From assembly GCA_964482395.1 (NCBI GenBank), contig CAYZXK010000189.1, forward strand, positions 1 through 30,534: a stretch of DNA of 30,534 bases, written 5' to 3'. Shown here piece after piece: positions 23,083 through 30,534 of the stretch (position 1 is the stretch's first letter; every line of letters begins with the position of its first letter). The stretch is from CAYZXK01 sp964482395. Lineage in GTDB: Bacteria > Planctomycetota > Phycisphaerae > UBA1845 > Fen-1342. The notes under the pieces were generated by a model. It had not been told where the DNA came from. It ran no database searches and saw only the letters and a program-made list of their open reading frames with translations. The translations under genes and the position numbers were made by a program.

Positions 23083-23343
23083 ATGATCAGAATAGGACGA
23101 TATGTGGCGCTGCTCAGTGTTGCGCTCTTCGCCTTCGGTTGCGATTATGCGCTCAATCGCGACTACGAGACGTTACTCCAGAACATGGGCGAGGCGGTCA
23201 TCCAGACCGTTTCGGACAATGTGTTCGGCGGCCTCGGCACCGATTTCGACGCGGTCGTCCGGATCCCAGCCACTGCTTACGCACAGTCGGTCTGGGATAA
23301 CTATGTCGCCGCGCGCGTTCCGAACGATGCCGAACTGAGGTAG
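23083..23343 (+). CDS. Small predicted lipoprotein
   Basis: An 86-residue protein with a lipoprotein signal (VALLSVALFAFGC, lipobox FAFGC, Cys20). A short mature part contains NRDYETLLQNMGEAVIQTVSDN and a C-terminal acidic end. GGAGGAG precedes the ATG. It lies 36 bp after the porin gene and is followed by an intrinsic terminator, so the two are probably one transcription unit and it may assist or sit beside the porin. No known domain recognised. Confidence 0.75.
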   Translation: MIRIGRYVALLSVALFAFGCDYALNRDYETLLQNMGEAVIQTVSDNVFGGLGTDFDAVVRIPATAYAQSVWDNYVAARVPNDAELR

Positions 23344-23377
23344 CTGGTCCGGTAGCGAACTCCAAGTGCCAGGGTAG

Positions 23378-23410
23378 ACCGCCCGGCTGGTGCCGGGCGG
23401 TTCTTCTTTT
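23378..23410 (+). terminator. Strong intrinsic terminator after the porin-lipoprotein unit
   Basis: Arms ACCGCCCGGC (23378-23387) and GCCGGGCGGT (23392-23401) form a perfect 10-bp stem with loop TGGT, followed by the T-rich TCTTCTTTT. Confidence 0.93.
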
Positions 23411-23593
23411 GCAGTCCTGGCAGAGTGGCACACAAGCCTGGCGTCGCCATCCAATCCGGTCCGCCGGCTACTGTCCAAGAGGCGACCATCAGCCCCACGT
23501 CCCAGGCAGTCGCCGTTCCGGCCCGCCCGGGACGCGGCTACACTCCTTATATCCGACCTGTCGGAAGACTCCGGACTGTCAGGGAGAACCCCT

Positions 23594-25078
23594 ATGGGAG
23601 CGACCCGCACCGAACGTGATTCGATGGGCGAAATGCAGGTGCCCGCCGAGGCTTTGTGGGGCGCCTCGACTCAGCGGGCCGTGCTCAATTTTCCCATCAG
23701 CGGATACCGTTTCGGCCGGAGATTCATCCGCGCCCTCGGGCTGATCAAGTACGCGGCGGCGGTCGCCAACCGCGAACTTGGTCTGTTGGATGCCGGCCTG
23801 GCCGAGCTGATCCAGGCGGCGGCTCTGGAGGTGGTCGAGGGTCGGCTCGATGGCCACTTCGTGCTGGACATTTTCCAGACCGGCTCCGGCACCAGCACGA
23901 ACATGAACGCCAACGAGGTAATCGCCAACCGGGCGATGCAGATCGCTCACGGGCTACAGGCCGAGGCGAGCCGCGTTGAAGCGTCGGAGGGCCCGCCGGG
24001 CTTTTCCGGGACGTCACCCGGCGCGGAAGCTTGGCGGGCGGCCGGGCGAATCCATCCCAACGACCATGTGAATCTGGGGCAGTCGTCCAACGATGTCATT
24101 CCGAGCGCGATCCACCTGGCGGCAGTCGAGGCATTGGGGCAGGAGCTTCTGCCGGCGGCTCATGTCCTCCACGGCGCTCTGCGGGACAAAGCGGATGAGT
24201 TTGACGACGTGGTGAAGGTCGGTCGGACGCATCTGATGGACGCCACCCCGATTCGCCTGGGCCAGGAGTTCAGCGGCTATGCCGCCCAGATCAGCCACAG
24301 TTGCCGGCGAATCGAGGCGGCCATCGAAGGCTTGCGCGAGTTGCCGATCGGCGGCACGGCGGTGGGCACCGGGATCAACGCTCATCCGCGGTTTGCCGGC
24401 CTGGTTTGCCGGATTCTCAGCCGGCAAACGGGCGAGGCATTCCGCGAGGCGGCAAACCACTTCCAGGCTCAGGCGAGCATGGACGCGATAGTGGCTCTTT
24501 CCGGCGCACTCCGAACCCTGGCCATCAGCCTGGCTAAGATCGCCAATGACATCCGGTGGCTGGGCAGCGGGCCCCGTTGCGGACTGGGAGAGTTGCGTCT
24601 GCCGGCCGTTCAGCCGGGTAGCTCGATCATGCCCGGGAAGGTCAACCCCGTGATCTGCGAATCCGTCTTGCAGGTCTGTGCTCAGGTGGTTGGCAATGAT
24701 TCCGCCGTGACGTATGCCGCCGGCCTCCTGGGCAACCTCGACCTGCACGTCGGCATGCCGGTGATGGCCTACAACCTGCTAGAATCCATCCGCTTGCTGG
24801 CTAACGTTTGCCCGGTACTTGTCGAGCGGTGCATCCGTGGCCTGGAGGCGGACCGGCTGCGGTGTGCCGAGCTGATCGAGCGGTCGCTGGCTATGTGCAC
24901 CGCCCTGGTTCCGCTGATCGGCTATGACGCGGCGGCGGCGATCGCCCAGGAGGCGGCGGCGACCGGCAAGACCGTCCGCCAGGTCGCGCTGGAGCGCAAG
25001 GTCTTGTCCGAAGCTCAGCTCCAGGCCGCTTTGGATCCGTGGGCCATGACCGGCCCCGGCAGGGCCGCCAATGAATGA
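23594..25078 (+). CDS. fumC: Fumarate hydratase class II (fumarase/aspartase superfamily)
   Basis: Fumarase interconverts fumarate and malate in the TCA cycle. Seen in order are FQTGSGTSTNMNANEVIANR (about residues 94-113), HPNDHVNLGQSSNDVIPSA (about 154-172), and the superfamily signature GSSIMPGKVNPVICE (about 341-355). It ends with a helical domain containing an IGYDAAAAIAQEA string. Length is 494; class II fumarases are about 460-470. The extra residues are partly a Gly/Ser/Pro-rich insertion before HPNDH. Aspartase cannot be excluded from motifs alone, but the order and GSGT loop fit fumarase. AGGGAG precedes ATG 23594. It overlaps the next gene by 8 bp (ATGAATGA). Confidence 0.88.
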   Translation: MGATRTERDSMGEMQVPAEALWGASTQRAVLNFPISGYRFGRRFIRALGLIKYAAAVANRELGLLDAGLAELIQAAALEVVEGRLDGHFVLDIFQTGSGTSTNMNANEVIANRAMQIAHGLQAEASRVEASEGPPGFSGTSPGAEAWRAAGRIHPNDHVNLGQSSNDVIPSAIHLAAVEALGQELLPAAHVLHGALRDKADEFDDVVKVGRTHLMDATPIRLGQEFSGYAAQISHSCRRIEAAIEGLRELPIGGTAVGTGINAHPRFAGLVCRILSRQTGEAFREAANHFQAQASMDAIVALSGALRTLAISLAKIANDIRWLGSGPRCGLGELRLPAVQPGSSIMPGKVNPVICESVLQVCAQVVGNDSAVTYAAGLLGNLDLHVGMPVMAYNLLESIRLLANVCPVLVERCIRGLEADRLRCAELIERSLAMCTALVPLIGYDAAAAIAQEAAATGKTVRQVALERKVLSEAQLQAALDPWAMTGPGRAANE

Positions 25079-26351
25079 GCGATTTCCGTTTCGCACCCGG
25101 TTGCCCGAGCAGGCCCGGCCGGCCCTGGCGATCGTCCGCAAGCTGGTTGCCGCCGGCTACCAGGCCCTGCTGGCCGGGGGCTGCGTTCGTGACCTGCTGC
25201 TGGGCCAGACCCCGCACGACTACGACGTCGCGACCAATGCCCCGCCGACCGAGGTCGGTCAGCTCTTCTGCCCCACCCGGCAGGTGGGGGCTCAGTTCGG
25301 CGTGGCGCTGGTCAAAAAGCACGGGCGGTGGGTCGAGGTGGCGACATTCCGCGCCGACGGGCCCTACCTGAACGGTCGCCGGCCGGTCCGCGTGACCCTG
25401 AGCGACGCCCGCCACGACGCTCTACGCCGGGATTTCACCGTCAATGGCATGTTTCTCGACCCGCTCAGCATGGAAATCGTGGACTACGTGGGCGGGATGG
25501 CGGACCTGAAGGCTCGGCTGATCCGAGCGATCGGCGACCCGGCGGCCCGCTTCGACGAGGACTACCTGCGACTGCTGAGAGCCGTGCGCTTTGCCGCCCA
25601 GCTCGGCTTTGAAATCGAGCCGGCTACCCTGGCGGCCGTCAAAACCCACGCCCCCACGCTTGCCAAGGTGGCTCCCGAGCGGGTCCGGGAAGAGCTGGAA
25701 AGAATGTTCACGCACCCATCCCGGTGCCGGGCCTGGTCTCTGCTTGGCGACTGTGGCTTGAGACCCTATCTCTGGCCCGGGGCGGCCTGGACGCCGGAGC
25801 AAGTCCAGACGATTGATCGCCTTTTGCCCGAACTGCCTCCCGAGGCGGGTTTCGAGCTGGTCATGGCGATTCTGCTTTCGCACACCGGCCCCGACGAAAT
25901 CGAGCGTATCGCCCGGGCCCTGACGCTATCGAACGAGCAACGTCAGACCACCGCCTGGTTGGTCGCCCATCAGGCCGATCTCGACGATCCCGGATCGCTT
26001 TCGCTTGCGGCCCTCAAGCTCTTGATGGCCAACCCCGCCTTCGGGGCCCTGGTGATGCTGGCCCGGGCCCGGCATCAGCGGTTGCCGGATGCTGGGCGGC
26101 GACAGGCAGTGCTCGAAAAGCGGGTCGCGGGGATTCCGCCGGGCGCGGTTCAACCGCCGCCACTGGTCACCGGCGAAGACCTCCTGCGGCGTGGCGTGCC
26201 CCCCGGCCCGATATACAAAGACGTCCTCGAGCAACTGTACCGTCAGCAGTTGGATGAGCAGGTACGCTCGCGAGAGCAGGCCCTGGCGGAACTGGAGCGG
26301 CTGCTGTCGGGGCTGGCCTTGCCCCGGCAGAAACCGGGTTCGCCCGGGTGA
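25071..26351 (+). CDS. CCA tRNA nucleotidyltransferase / poly(A) polymerase family protein
   Basis: A class II nucleotidyltransferase-fold enzyme that adds CCA to tRNA 3' ends or A tails to RNA. The head motif LLAGGCVRDLLLGQTPHDYD has the metal-binding Asp50 and Asp52. RRDFTVNGMFLDPLSMEIVD and EDYLRLLRAVRFAAQLGFEI follow in the family order. A C-terminal helical RNA-binding region of about 190 residues follows. Total length is 426. Which of the two activities applies cannot be decided by eye. The start overlaps the fumC stop by 8 bp, and one base separates its stop from the following lipoprotein ATG, so these genes look like one operon. Confidence 0.9.
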   Translation: MNERFPFRTRLPEQARPALAIVRKLVAAGYQALLAGGCVRDLLLGQTPHDYDVATNAPPTEVGQLFCPTRQVGAQFGVALVKKHGRWVEVATFRADGPYLNGRRPVRVTLSDARHDALRRDFTVNGMFLDPLSMEIVDYVGGMADLKARLIRAIGDPAARFDEDYLRLLRAVRFAAQLGFEIEPATLAAVKTHAPTLAKVAPERVREELERMFTHPSRCRAWSLLGDCGLRPYLWPGAAWTPEQVQTIDRLLPELPPEAGFELVMAILLSHTGPDEIERIARALTLSNEQRQTTAWLVAHQADLDDPGSLSLAALKLLMANPAFGALVMLARARHQRLPDAGRRQAVLEKRVAGIPPGAVQPPPLVTGEDLLRRGVPPGPIYKDVLEQLYRQQLDEQVRSREQALAELERLLSGLALPRQKPGSPG

Positions 26352-26352
26352 T

Positions 26353-26856
26353 ATGATGAGCCCCTGGCGAGTTGGCTATCTGGTTGCTGGCGTCGCGGGC
26401 TGGCTGATCGCCGGCTGTGCTGGAGGGCCGGCGCGATCTGTCGGGCCGTCGTCCCGGCCGACGGTTTCGCTGCGTTTCCACTTTGCGGACGAACAGCCGC
26501 GCGAAGGTTATGAACCCCTGGCGGACGAAGAGGGCAAACCGCTGTATGTATCCGGATCGCCCATTCTAACCGAAGGGGACCTGGTGCGGGTCAGCCGGCT
26601 GGAGGGCCATGGTCACAACCTGATCCTGCTGGAGTTCAAGCCGCTGGCCGCCGAGCGACTGGCAGCCCTGACCGCCCAGAATGTCGGGCAGCGACTGGCC
26701 ATCTTCATTGACGACCGGCTGGTGATGTCTCCCCTGATCCGGGAACCCATCACGCGAGGCAAGGTCCTGATGGACGGGGACTTCTCCAGGGCCCGGGCGG
26801 AGGAGATCGTCCGAGCTCTGAGCCCTGGTCAGCCATCGGCTTTCGGCCGCCGCTGA
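26353..26856 (+). CDS. Lipoprotein with SecD P1-head-like domain
   Basis: A 167-residue protein with a lipoprotein signal (YLVAGVAGWLIAGC, lipobox LIAGC, Cys22). The mature part contains LLEFKPLAAERLAALTAQNV, then GQRLAIFIDDRLVMSPLI and EPITRGKVLMDGDFSRARAEEIVRAL in sequence. This closely echoes the SecD periplasmic head (a strand reading LAIVLDGKVxSAPxI, then GxxxIxGxF). So it looks like a free-standing, membrane-anchored SecD head domain without the transporter. It follows the CCA/PAP gene with a one-base gap. Function is unknown; the domain assignment is inferred from motif pattern. Confidence 0.78.
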   Translation: MMSPWRVGYLVAGVAGWLIAGCAGGPARSVGPSSRPTVSLRFHFADEQPREGYEPLADEEGKPLYVSGSPILTEGDLVRVSRLEGHGHNLILLEFKPLAAERLAALTAQNVGQRLAIFIDDRLVMSPLIREPITRGKVLMDGDFSRARAEEIVRALSPGQPSAFGRR

Positions 26857-27152
26857 GGGACCTGCGCGCCGCCTTGAGCCTCCTTTGGCCGCCGGGCCGC
26901 TCTACACCTGCCGCCCAGCGGCGTTATAATCCCGCGAGATTGTCGCCGCAGACCAGGCCCGTGTCCGGCCTGATCGGAATTCCTGTCGGTGGTCGATAAG
27001 AGCGGTGGCGGGGTGACGGGAGTGGGAGTTGGACCGGGGCCGAGCCGTGCAGCCCGGCTGCGGCGGGGCCGGGCCGGGAAATGGGTCCGGCGGACGACGC
27101 GGAAGCTCTCCGGCCGGGCGTGGACCGTCCGCGACTCTCTACGGAAAGCGAT
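26857..27152 (+). other. Intergenic region with TATAAT and long leader before transaldolase
   Basis: It contains a perfect TATAAT at 26925-26930 without a good -35 hexamer. If used, the tal transcript would have a GC-rich leader of about 215 nt containing several GCCGGGCC-type self-complementary stretches. No riboswitch class is recognised. Confidence 0.45.
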
Positions 27153-28268
27153 ATGAACCGCATTCGACAGATCACCGCCCTGGGACAGTCGATTTGGCTG
27201 GATTGCCTCGGTCGTGACCTGGTACGTTCGGGACGACTGGCCGAGCTGGTCGAGGAGGGTATCAGCGGGGTCACCTCCAACCCGACCATTTTCCATAAGT
27301 CGATATCCGGGAGTGCCACTTACGACGGCGACATCCGTCACATGGCCCAGGCCGGTCGCGGCCCCACCGAGATCTACGAGGCCCTGGTGCTGTCGGATGT
27401 GGCCGAGGCGGCCGACTGCCTACGCCCGATATACAACCAGAGCCACGGACGGGACGGGTTCGTGAGCCTGGAAGTCAACCCGCATTTGGCCGACGACACG
27501 GACCAGACCGTCGCCGAGGCTCGTCGACTCTTTGCCGCCCTGGCCCGACCCAACGTGATGATCAAGGTGCCGGCCACGCCGGCCGGGCTCCCGGCCATCT
27601 CGACCCTGATCGGCGAAGGAATCAACGTCAATGTGACGCTGATCTTCTCCATCGGCATGTATGAAAGAGTGATGGAAGCCTACCTCGAGGGGCTGCGGCG
27701 GTACGAGCGGACCGGCCGGCCGCTGGGGCTGGTGTCCTCGGTCGCATCTTTCTTCGTGAGTCGGATTGACACGCTTACCGACCGGGTTCTGGAGCATCGG
27801 ATCAACAACGGGGAGCCGCATCTGGAGCCGCTGTTGGGCCTGGCCGCAGTGGCTAGCGCCAAGATCGCCTATCAGAAATACAAGGCAGTTTTTGAAGGGC
27901 CCGGATTCGATGCGCTCCGTTCCGCCGGCGCCCGGCCGCAACGTCCCCTCTGGGCCAGCACCAGTACCAAGAACCCGAGATACCCCGACACCAAATATGT
28001 CGATCCCCTGGTGGGAGTAAACACGGTCACCACCGTGCCGCCCGAAACCCTGGAGGCCATTCGCGATCATGCCATCACCGCCCAGACCATTGAAGAGGGC
28101 TTGGACCGCGCTTACGCGGTCATGGCTGAGCTGGCCGGAGTGAAAGTGGACATGGACTGGGTCACCGGCGTGCTGCTGGAGGAAGGCGTCAAGGCCTTTG
28201 CCGAGTCCTACGATCGTCTGCTGGCCGACCTTCAGGCCAAGCGGGCGGTACTGTGTCAGTTGGCCTGA
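27153..28268 (+). CDS. tal: Transaldolase (long type)
   Basis: Transaldolase moves a dihydroxyacetone unit between sugar phosphates in the non-oxidative pentose phosphate pathway. Near the N-terminus GVTSNPTIFHKSISGS is the family signature. RPNVMIKVPATPAGLPAI carries Lys138, the Schiff-base lysine. FVSRIDTLTDRVLEHRI and RPLWASTSTKNPRYPDTKYV are typical of the 360-380-residue type found in cyanobacteria and actinobacteria. Length here is 371. ATG 27153 is preceded by ACGGAAAG; earlier in-frame starts have no family similarity. Confidence 0.96.
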   Translation: MNRIRQITALGQSIWLDCLGRDLVRSGRLAELVEEGISGVTSNPTIFHKSISGSATYDGDIRHMAQAGRGPTEIYEALVLSDVAEAADCLRPIYNQSHGRDGFVSLEVNPHLADDTDQTVAEARRLFAALARPNVMIKVPATPAGLPAISTLIGEGINVNVTLIFSIGMYERVMEAYLEGLRRYERTGRPLGLVSSVASFFVSRIDTLTDRVLEHRINNGEPHLEPLLGLAAVASAKIAYQKYKAVFEGPGFDALRSAGARPQRPLWASTSTKNPRYPDTKYVDPLVGVNTVTTVPPETLEAIRDHAITAQTIEEGLDRAYAVMAELAGVKVDMDWVTGVLLEEGVKAFAESYDRLLADLQAKRAVLCQLA

Positions 28269-28323
28269 GCGCCCTTCCGAATTGGATGTGCCGGCCGAAC
28301 CCGACGGCCGGACGGAGGTGCGG

Positions 28324-29130
28324 ATGGCACAGCGGAACTTCTGGCTGGTTATTATTCTGCCCGGCTTGGCAACCCTGTCATCTGGCTGCCAGCCGCCAGC
28401 CCAAAGCCTGGAACCGTTCCGACCTCCGCCGACCGCCCCGGCTACGCAGCCGGGCTGCCAGGCGGCGATCACCCCGGCCGAGCAACCCTCGGACAATTCC
28501 AGCATACGGATTGCCGAATCCACTCACACGCTGACCGGCAGCAGCTTGCGGATGTGCGACCTGATCAGTGTGGCCTACCGCACCCCCGCCGGGCGGCAAA
28601 ATCTGGTGCCGCCGCTTTCGGCCCTCCGGGTAATCTCGGCCGAGCCCTTACCGGATCAGCGGTATGACGTGCACGTCTTCCTGCCCGGCGGCGACGCGTC
28701 TCAACTGCGGGCTTGCCTGCGGGAGGCTTTGGCCGCCTCTTATGGCTTGGTGGCTCGATGTCAGCCGCGGGAAACCGAGGTCCTGCTGCTGACCGCTCCG
28801 GCTGGGCGACTGAAAGAAGGAGCCCCTACCGGCCAGCCCCCGGCCCAGCCCGGTCCTAATTGTGTCGTGCTGGACGGCGACGACCTCTCCCTGCTGGCCG
28901 AACAGCTTGAAGAGTTGCTACAGCGCCCGGTAGTAAATGAGACCGGGCTGCGTGTGCCCTACGAACTGGTATTACGCCGGCCGGTTAAGGATGGCCAGCC
29001 TCAGCCGGTGAGTGTCGGCCACGCTCAGGCCGCTCTGCGCGAGCAGCTCGGTCTGGAGCTTGCCCCGGCCACCCGGACCATCGAATACGTGGTGGTCCAG
29101 AAGCTGCGCCCTGGCCGCTCCGGCCAGTAG
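28324..29130 (+). CDS. DUF3738 (TIGR03435-type) lipoprotein
   Basis: A 268-residue predicted lipoprotein (lipobox LSSGC, Cys22) with a Pro/Ala-rich region to about residue 55. A central part follows with RMCDLISVAYRTPAGRQNLV and YDVHVFLPGGD. The C-terminal half shows LLAEQLEELLQRPVVNETGL, then VPYELVLRR and ALREQLGLELAPATRTIEYV. That succession is the core of the DUF3738 family, abundant in Acidobacteria and Planctomycetes and of unknown function. GGAGGTG precedes the ATG. The last 159 bp are overlapped by the convergent PilZ reading frame. Confidence 0.85.
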   Translation: MAQRNFWLVIILPGLATLSSGCQPPAQSLEPFRPPPTAPATQPGCQAAITPAEQPSDNSSIRIAESTHTLTGSSLRMCDLISVAYRTPAGRQNLVPPLSALRVISAEPLPDQRYDVHVFLPGGDASQLRACLREALAASYGLVARCQPRETEVLLLTAPAGRLKEGAPTGQPPAQPGPNCVVLDGDDLSLLAEQLEELLQRPVVNETGLRVPYELVLRRPVKDGQPQPVSVGHAQAALREQLGLELAPATRTIEYVVVQKLRPGRSGQ

Positions 29131-29673
29131 CAGGCGGGTTGGGTCGATCGGGGCTGAGTCGGCCGGTGGGTCTGTCGAACCGGCCCGGTCGGCACGCGGG
29201 TAGGAGCCGGGCCGACCCGCGGCACAGGGCCATCGGTGGTCGGTGACACCTGGTAGAGCTGCCAGTGGGGGTGGTACCAGTGACCGGCAGACCGGACGGG
29301 GGCGGGCGGCCACCGCCCCCTGGGCTTCGGGTTGGCCTGGGCAGGCCCGGGCGTCGGTCTCGAAACGAACCGCGACCCGACGCAATGCGCCTTCCGGATC
29401 GTCATGTCTGAGCACCCGGGCAAACGGTGGTAACGGCGCGGCATCCTCTCGCACTACCGGATGACTGGTTTGCATCTCGATCAGTTCGATCCGCTCGCCG
29501 ACGGGCGGTACCTCTTCCGGCGTGGTCAGAAAAGCTGCTCCGCCGGCCGACATGTCCAGCATCCACCCGCTGCTGCGCTGCTCGCCATCCGGCCGGCGAA
29601 ACCAGAATGCGAACGCTTTGGTCTGACGTGGTTGGCGACGGCGTTCGATGCGGACGCTGAGAGGTTGCGACAC
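28972..29673 (-). CDS. PilZ-domain protein with doubtful C-terminal half
   Basis: The N-terminal 110 residues form a PilZ domain, the cyclic-di-GMP receptor fold. RRRQPRQ (11-17) supplies the arginines and DMSAGGAAFLT (40-50) matches the D/NxSxxG motif; hydrophobic strands ending in RRVAVRFETD follow. Such proteins modulate motility or envelope functions. After about residue 112 the sequence becomes Pro/Ala/Arg-rich with no domain. The ORF then runs 159 bp into the opposite-strand DUF3738 gene, so the tail may reflect a frameshift or loss of the native stop. The start is GTG 29673 with AGAGGA upstream. It is divergent from trmB by 126 bp. Confidence 0.72.
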   Translation of the reverse strand: MSQPLSVRIERRRQPRQTKAFAFWFRRPDGEQRSSGWMLDMSAGGAAFLTTPEEVPPVGERIELIEMQTSHPVVREDAAPLPPFARVLRHDDPEGALRRVAVRFETDARACPGQPEAQGAVAARPRPVCRSLVPPPLAALPGVTDHRWPCAAGRPGSYPRADRAGSTDPPADSAPIDPTRLLLAGAARAQLLDHHVFDGPGGRGKLQTELLAQSGLSVADTHRLRLAILNRPA

Positions 29674-29799
29674 GGGCTGGCGTCCTCTAGAAAATCACAC
29701 CGCAGGATCCGGGGGCGGACCCGGCCCGCTTATATGCCATCGGCGAGCTACGCCCCGGCCTCCAAGCTACCAGCGACCATCCGACGAGGTCCGATAGTC

Positions 29800-30411
29800 A
29801 TGACCCTCACGCCGCAGCGCCCGGTAGCCGTCGATCCCCCGGAGCTGGACGGCCTCTGCTGGAGCGTCCTCTTCGGCAATTCGCGGCCGGTGGAACTGGA
29901 GATCGGGACCGGCAAGGCGGGCTTCTTGCTACGCCGGGCTATGGCCCGGCCCGACCGCAACTTCCTGGGCTTGGAATGGGCCAACCAGTACTACCGGTTT
30001 GCGGTCGACCGCATGGAGCGTTGGCGGATCCCCAACGTCCGAATACTCCGGGCCGACGCTCGCCACTTCATTCGGCAAATCTGCCCGCGGCAGTCGCTTA
30101 CGGCCCTGCACGTTTACCATCCCGACCCGTGGCCGAAGCGGCGGCACCACAAGCGGCGGCTGTTTACGCCGGCCTTCGTGGAGGCCGCAGTCGAGTGCCT
30201 GATCCACGGCGGGCACTGGGCGGTGCAGACCGACCACGCCGAGTACTTCGAAACCATTTGCGGGCTGCTGTTAAGCCACCCGGAGCTTTATCCGGTGCCC
30301 TTCGACGATCCCGAGTTCGGCGTCGAGGCCGCCCGGGTCGCGACCAACTTCGAAATCAAGTATCTCAAAGAGGGCCGCCAGCTCTATCAGCTCGCGGTGA
30401 AGCGGCGGTAA
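29800..30411 (+). CDS. trmB: tRNA (guanine-N7-)-methyltransferase
   Basis: TrmB forms m7G46 in the tRNA variable loop using S-adenosylmethionine. The 203-residue protein shows the SAM-binding VELEIGTGKAGFLL (31-44), FLGLEWANQYYRFA, the characteristic YHPDPWPKRRHHKRRLF, and a C-terminal TNFEIKYLKEGRQLYQL substrate motif. It lacks the longer N-terminal extension of some homologues. ATG 29800 follows GAGGT. The open frame extends further upstream without family similarity, so the shorter start is chosen. Confidence 0.94.
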   Translation: MTLTPQRPVAVDPPELDGLCWSVLFGNSRPVELEIGTGKAGFLLRRAMARPDRNFLGLEWANQYYRFAVDRMERWRIPNVRILRADARHFIRQICPRQSLTALHVYHPDPWPKRRHHKRRLFTPAFVEAAVECLIHGGHWAVQTDHAEYFETICGLLLSHPELYPVPFDDPEFGVEAARVATNFEIKYLKEGRQLYQLAVKRR

Positions 30412-30442
30412 AGGCCGCCCCGGGTACCGCCGTGGAACCCGG

Positions 30443-30464
30443 CCGCCCGGCCGCAGGGCGGTTT
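30443..30464 (+). terminator. Possible weak terminator after trmB
   Basis: CCGCCC (30443-30448) and GGGCGG (30456-30461) form a 6-bp stem with a 7-nt loop, followed by only three T. Confidence 0.35.
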
Positions 30465-30534
30465 GGCAGTCCGCTAAGAAGCTGTATCGCTGGACCAGCG
30501 GACCCAGGGCTACCCTGATCTGCGGCTGGAGAAG

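Noticed and set aside
23539..23544. TACACT as a -10 box for fumC
   Set aside because: The matching -35 position reads TTCCGG, too far from consensus to call a promoter.

Overview
The window looks like a GC-rich chromosomal segment from a Planctomycetota-type bacterium, probably from an environmental genome. The evidence is taxonomic flavour rather than a marker gene. There is a secreted beta-propeller ending in two dockerin-like calcium repeats of the planctomycete kind, an enlarged SecD-SecF fusion, a DUF3738 (TIGR03435-type) lipoprotein, a kdsB-pyrG pair for outer-membrane KDO supply, and an OprP/O-like porin.

Left part (1-8800): the 3' end of the dockerin protein gene runs directly into a short CRISPR array of four identical 36-nt repeats and three 30-nt spacers. 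Next, on the minus strand, come cas2, cas1 and a large cas9 with all RuvC and HNH motifs. This is a compact type II-C-like layout. Upstream of cas9, on the plus strand, is a tracrRNA that was not given to me and can be read from the sequence: a promoter, an anti-repeat whose first 23 nt match the repeat perfectly, a Neisseria-like AAGG nexus start, small hairpins and an intrinsic terminator. It lies antisense to the 3' end of an asparagine-synthetase-like gene whose stop overlaps the cas9 start as ATGA. The array has no room for a leader on its crRNA-upstream side, and the repeat carries a weak promoter-like pair, so each spacer may be transcribed from its own repeat.

Middle part (8800-11450): decayed accessory DNA. 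It holds a secreted parallel beta-helix pseudogene (one in-frame amber codon plus one frameshift), the 5' half of an ISKra4/ISLre2-like transposase with frameshifts, and a GNAT acetyltransferase.

Right part (11560-30534): housekeeping and envelope genes. In order these are a small hypothetical membrane protein with an apparently leaderless promoter, secDF, a twin-LysM membrane protein, kdsB-pyrG (overlapping by one base, behind a good sigma70-like promoter), an AMMECR1 protein with a 36-residue membrane peptide upstream (minus strand), a porin and small lipoprotein ending in a strong terminator, then fumC, a CCA/poly(A) polymerase family gene and a lipoprotein resembling the SecD P1 head (overlapping or nearly so, probably one operon), then transaldolase, the DUF3738 lipoprotein, a convergent PilZ gene, and trmB.

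Most annotations rest on recognised motifs read by eye. No alignment, folding program or database search was run.
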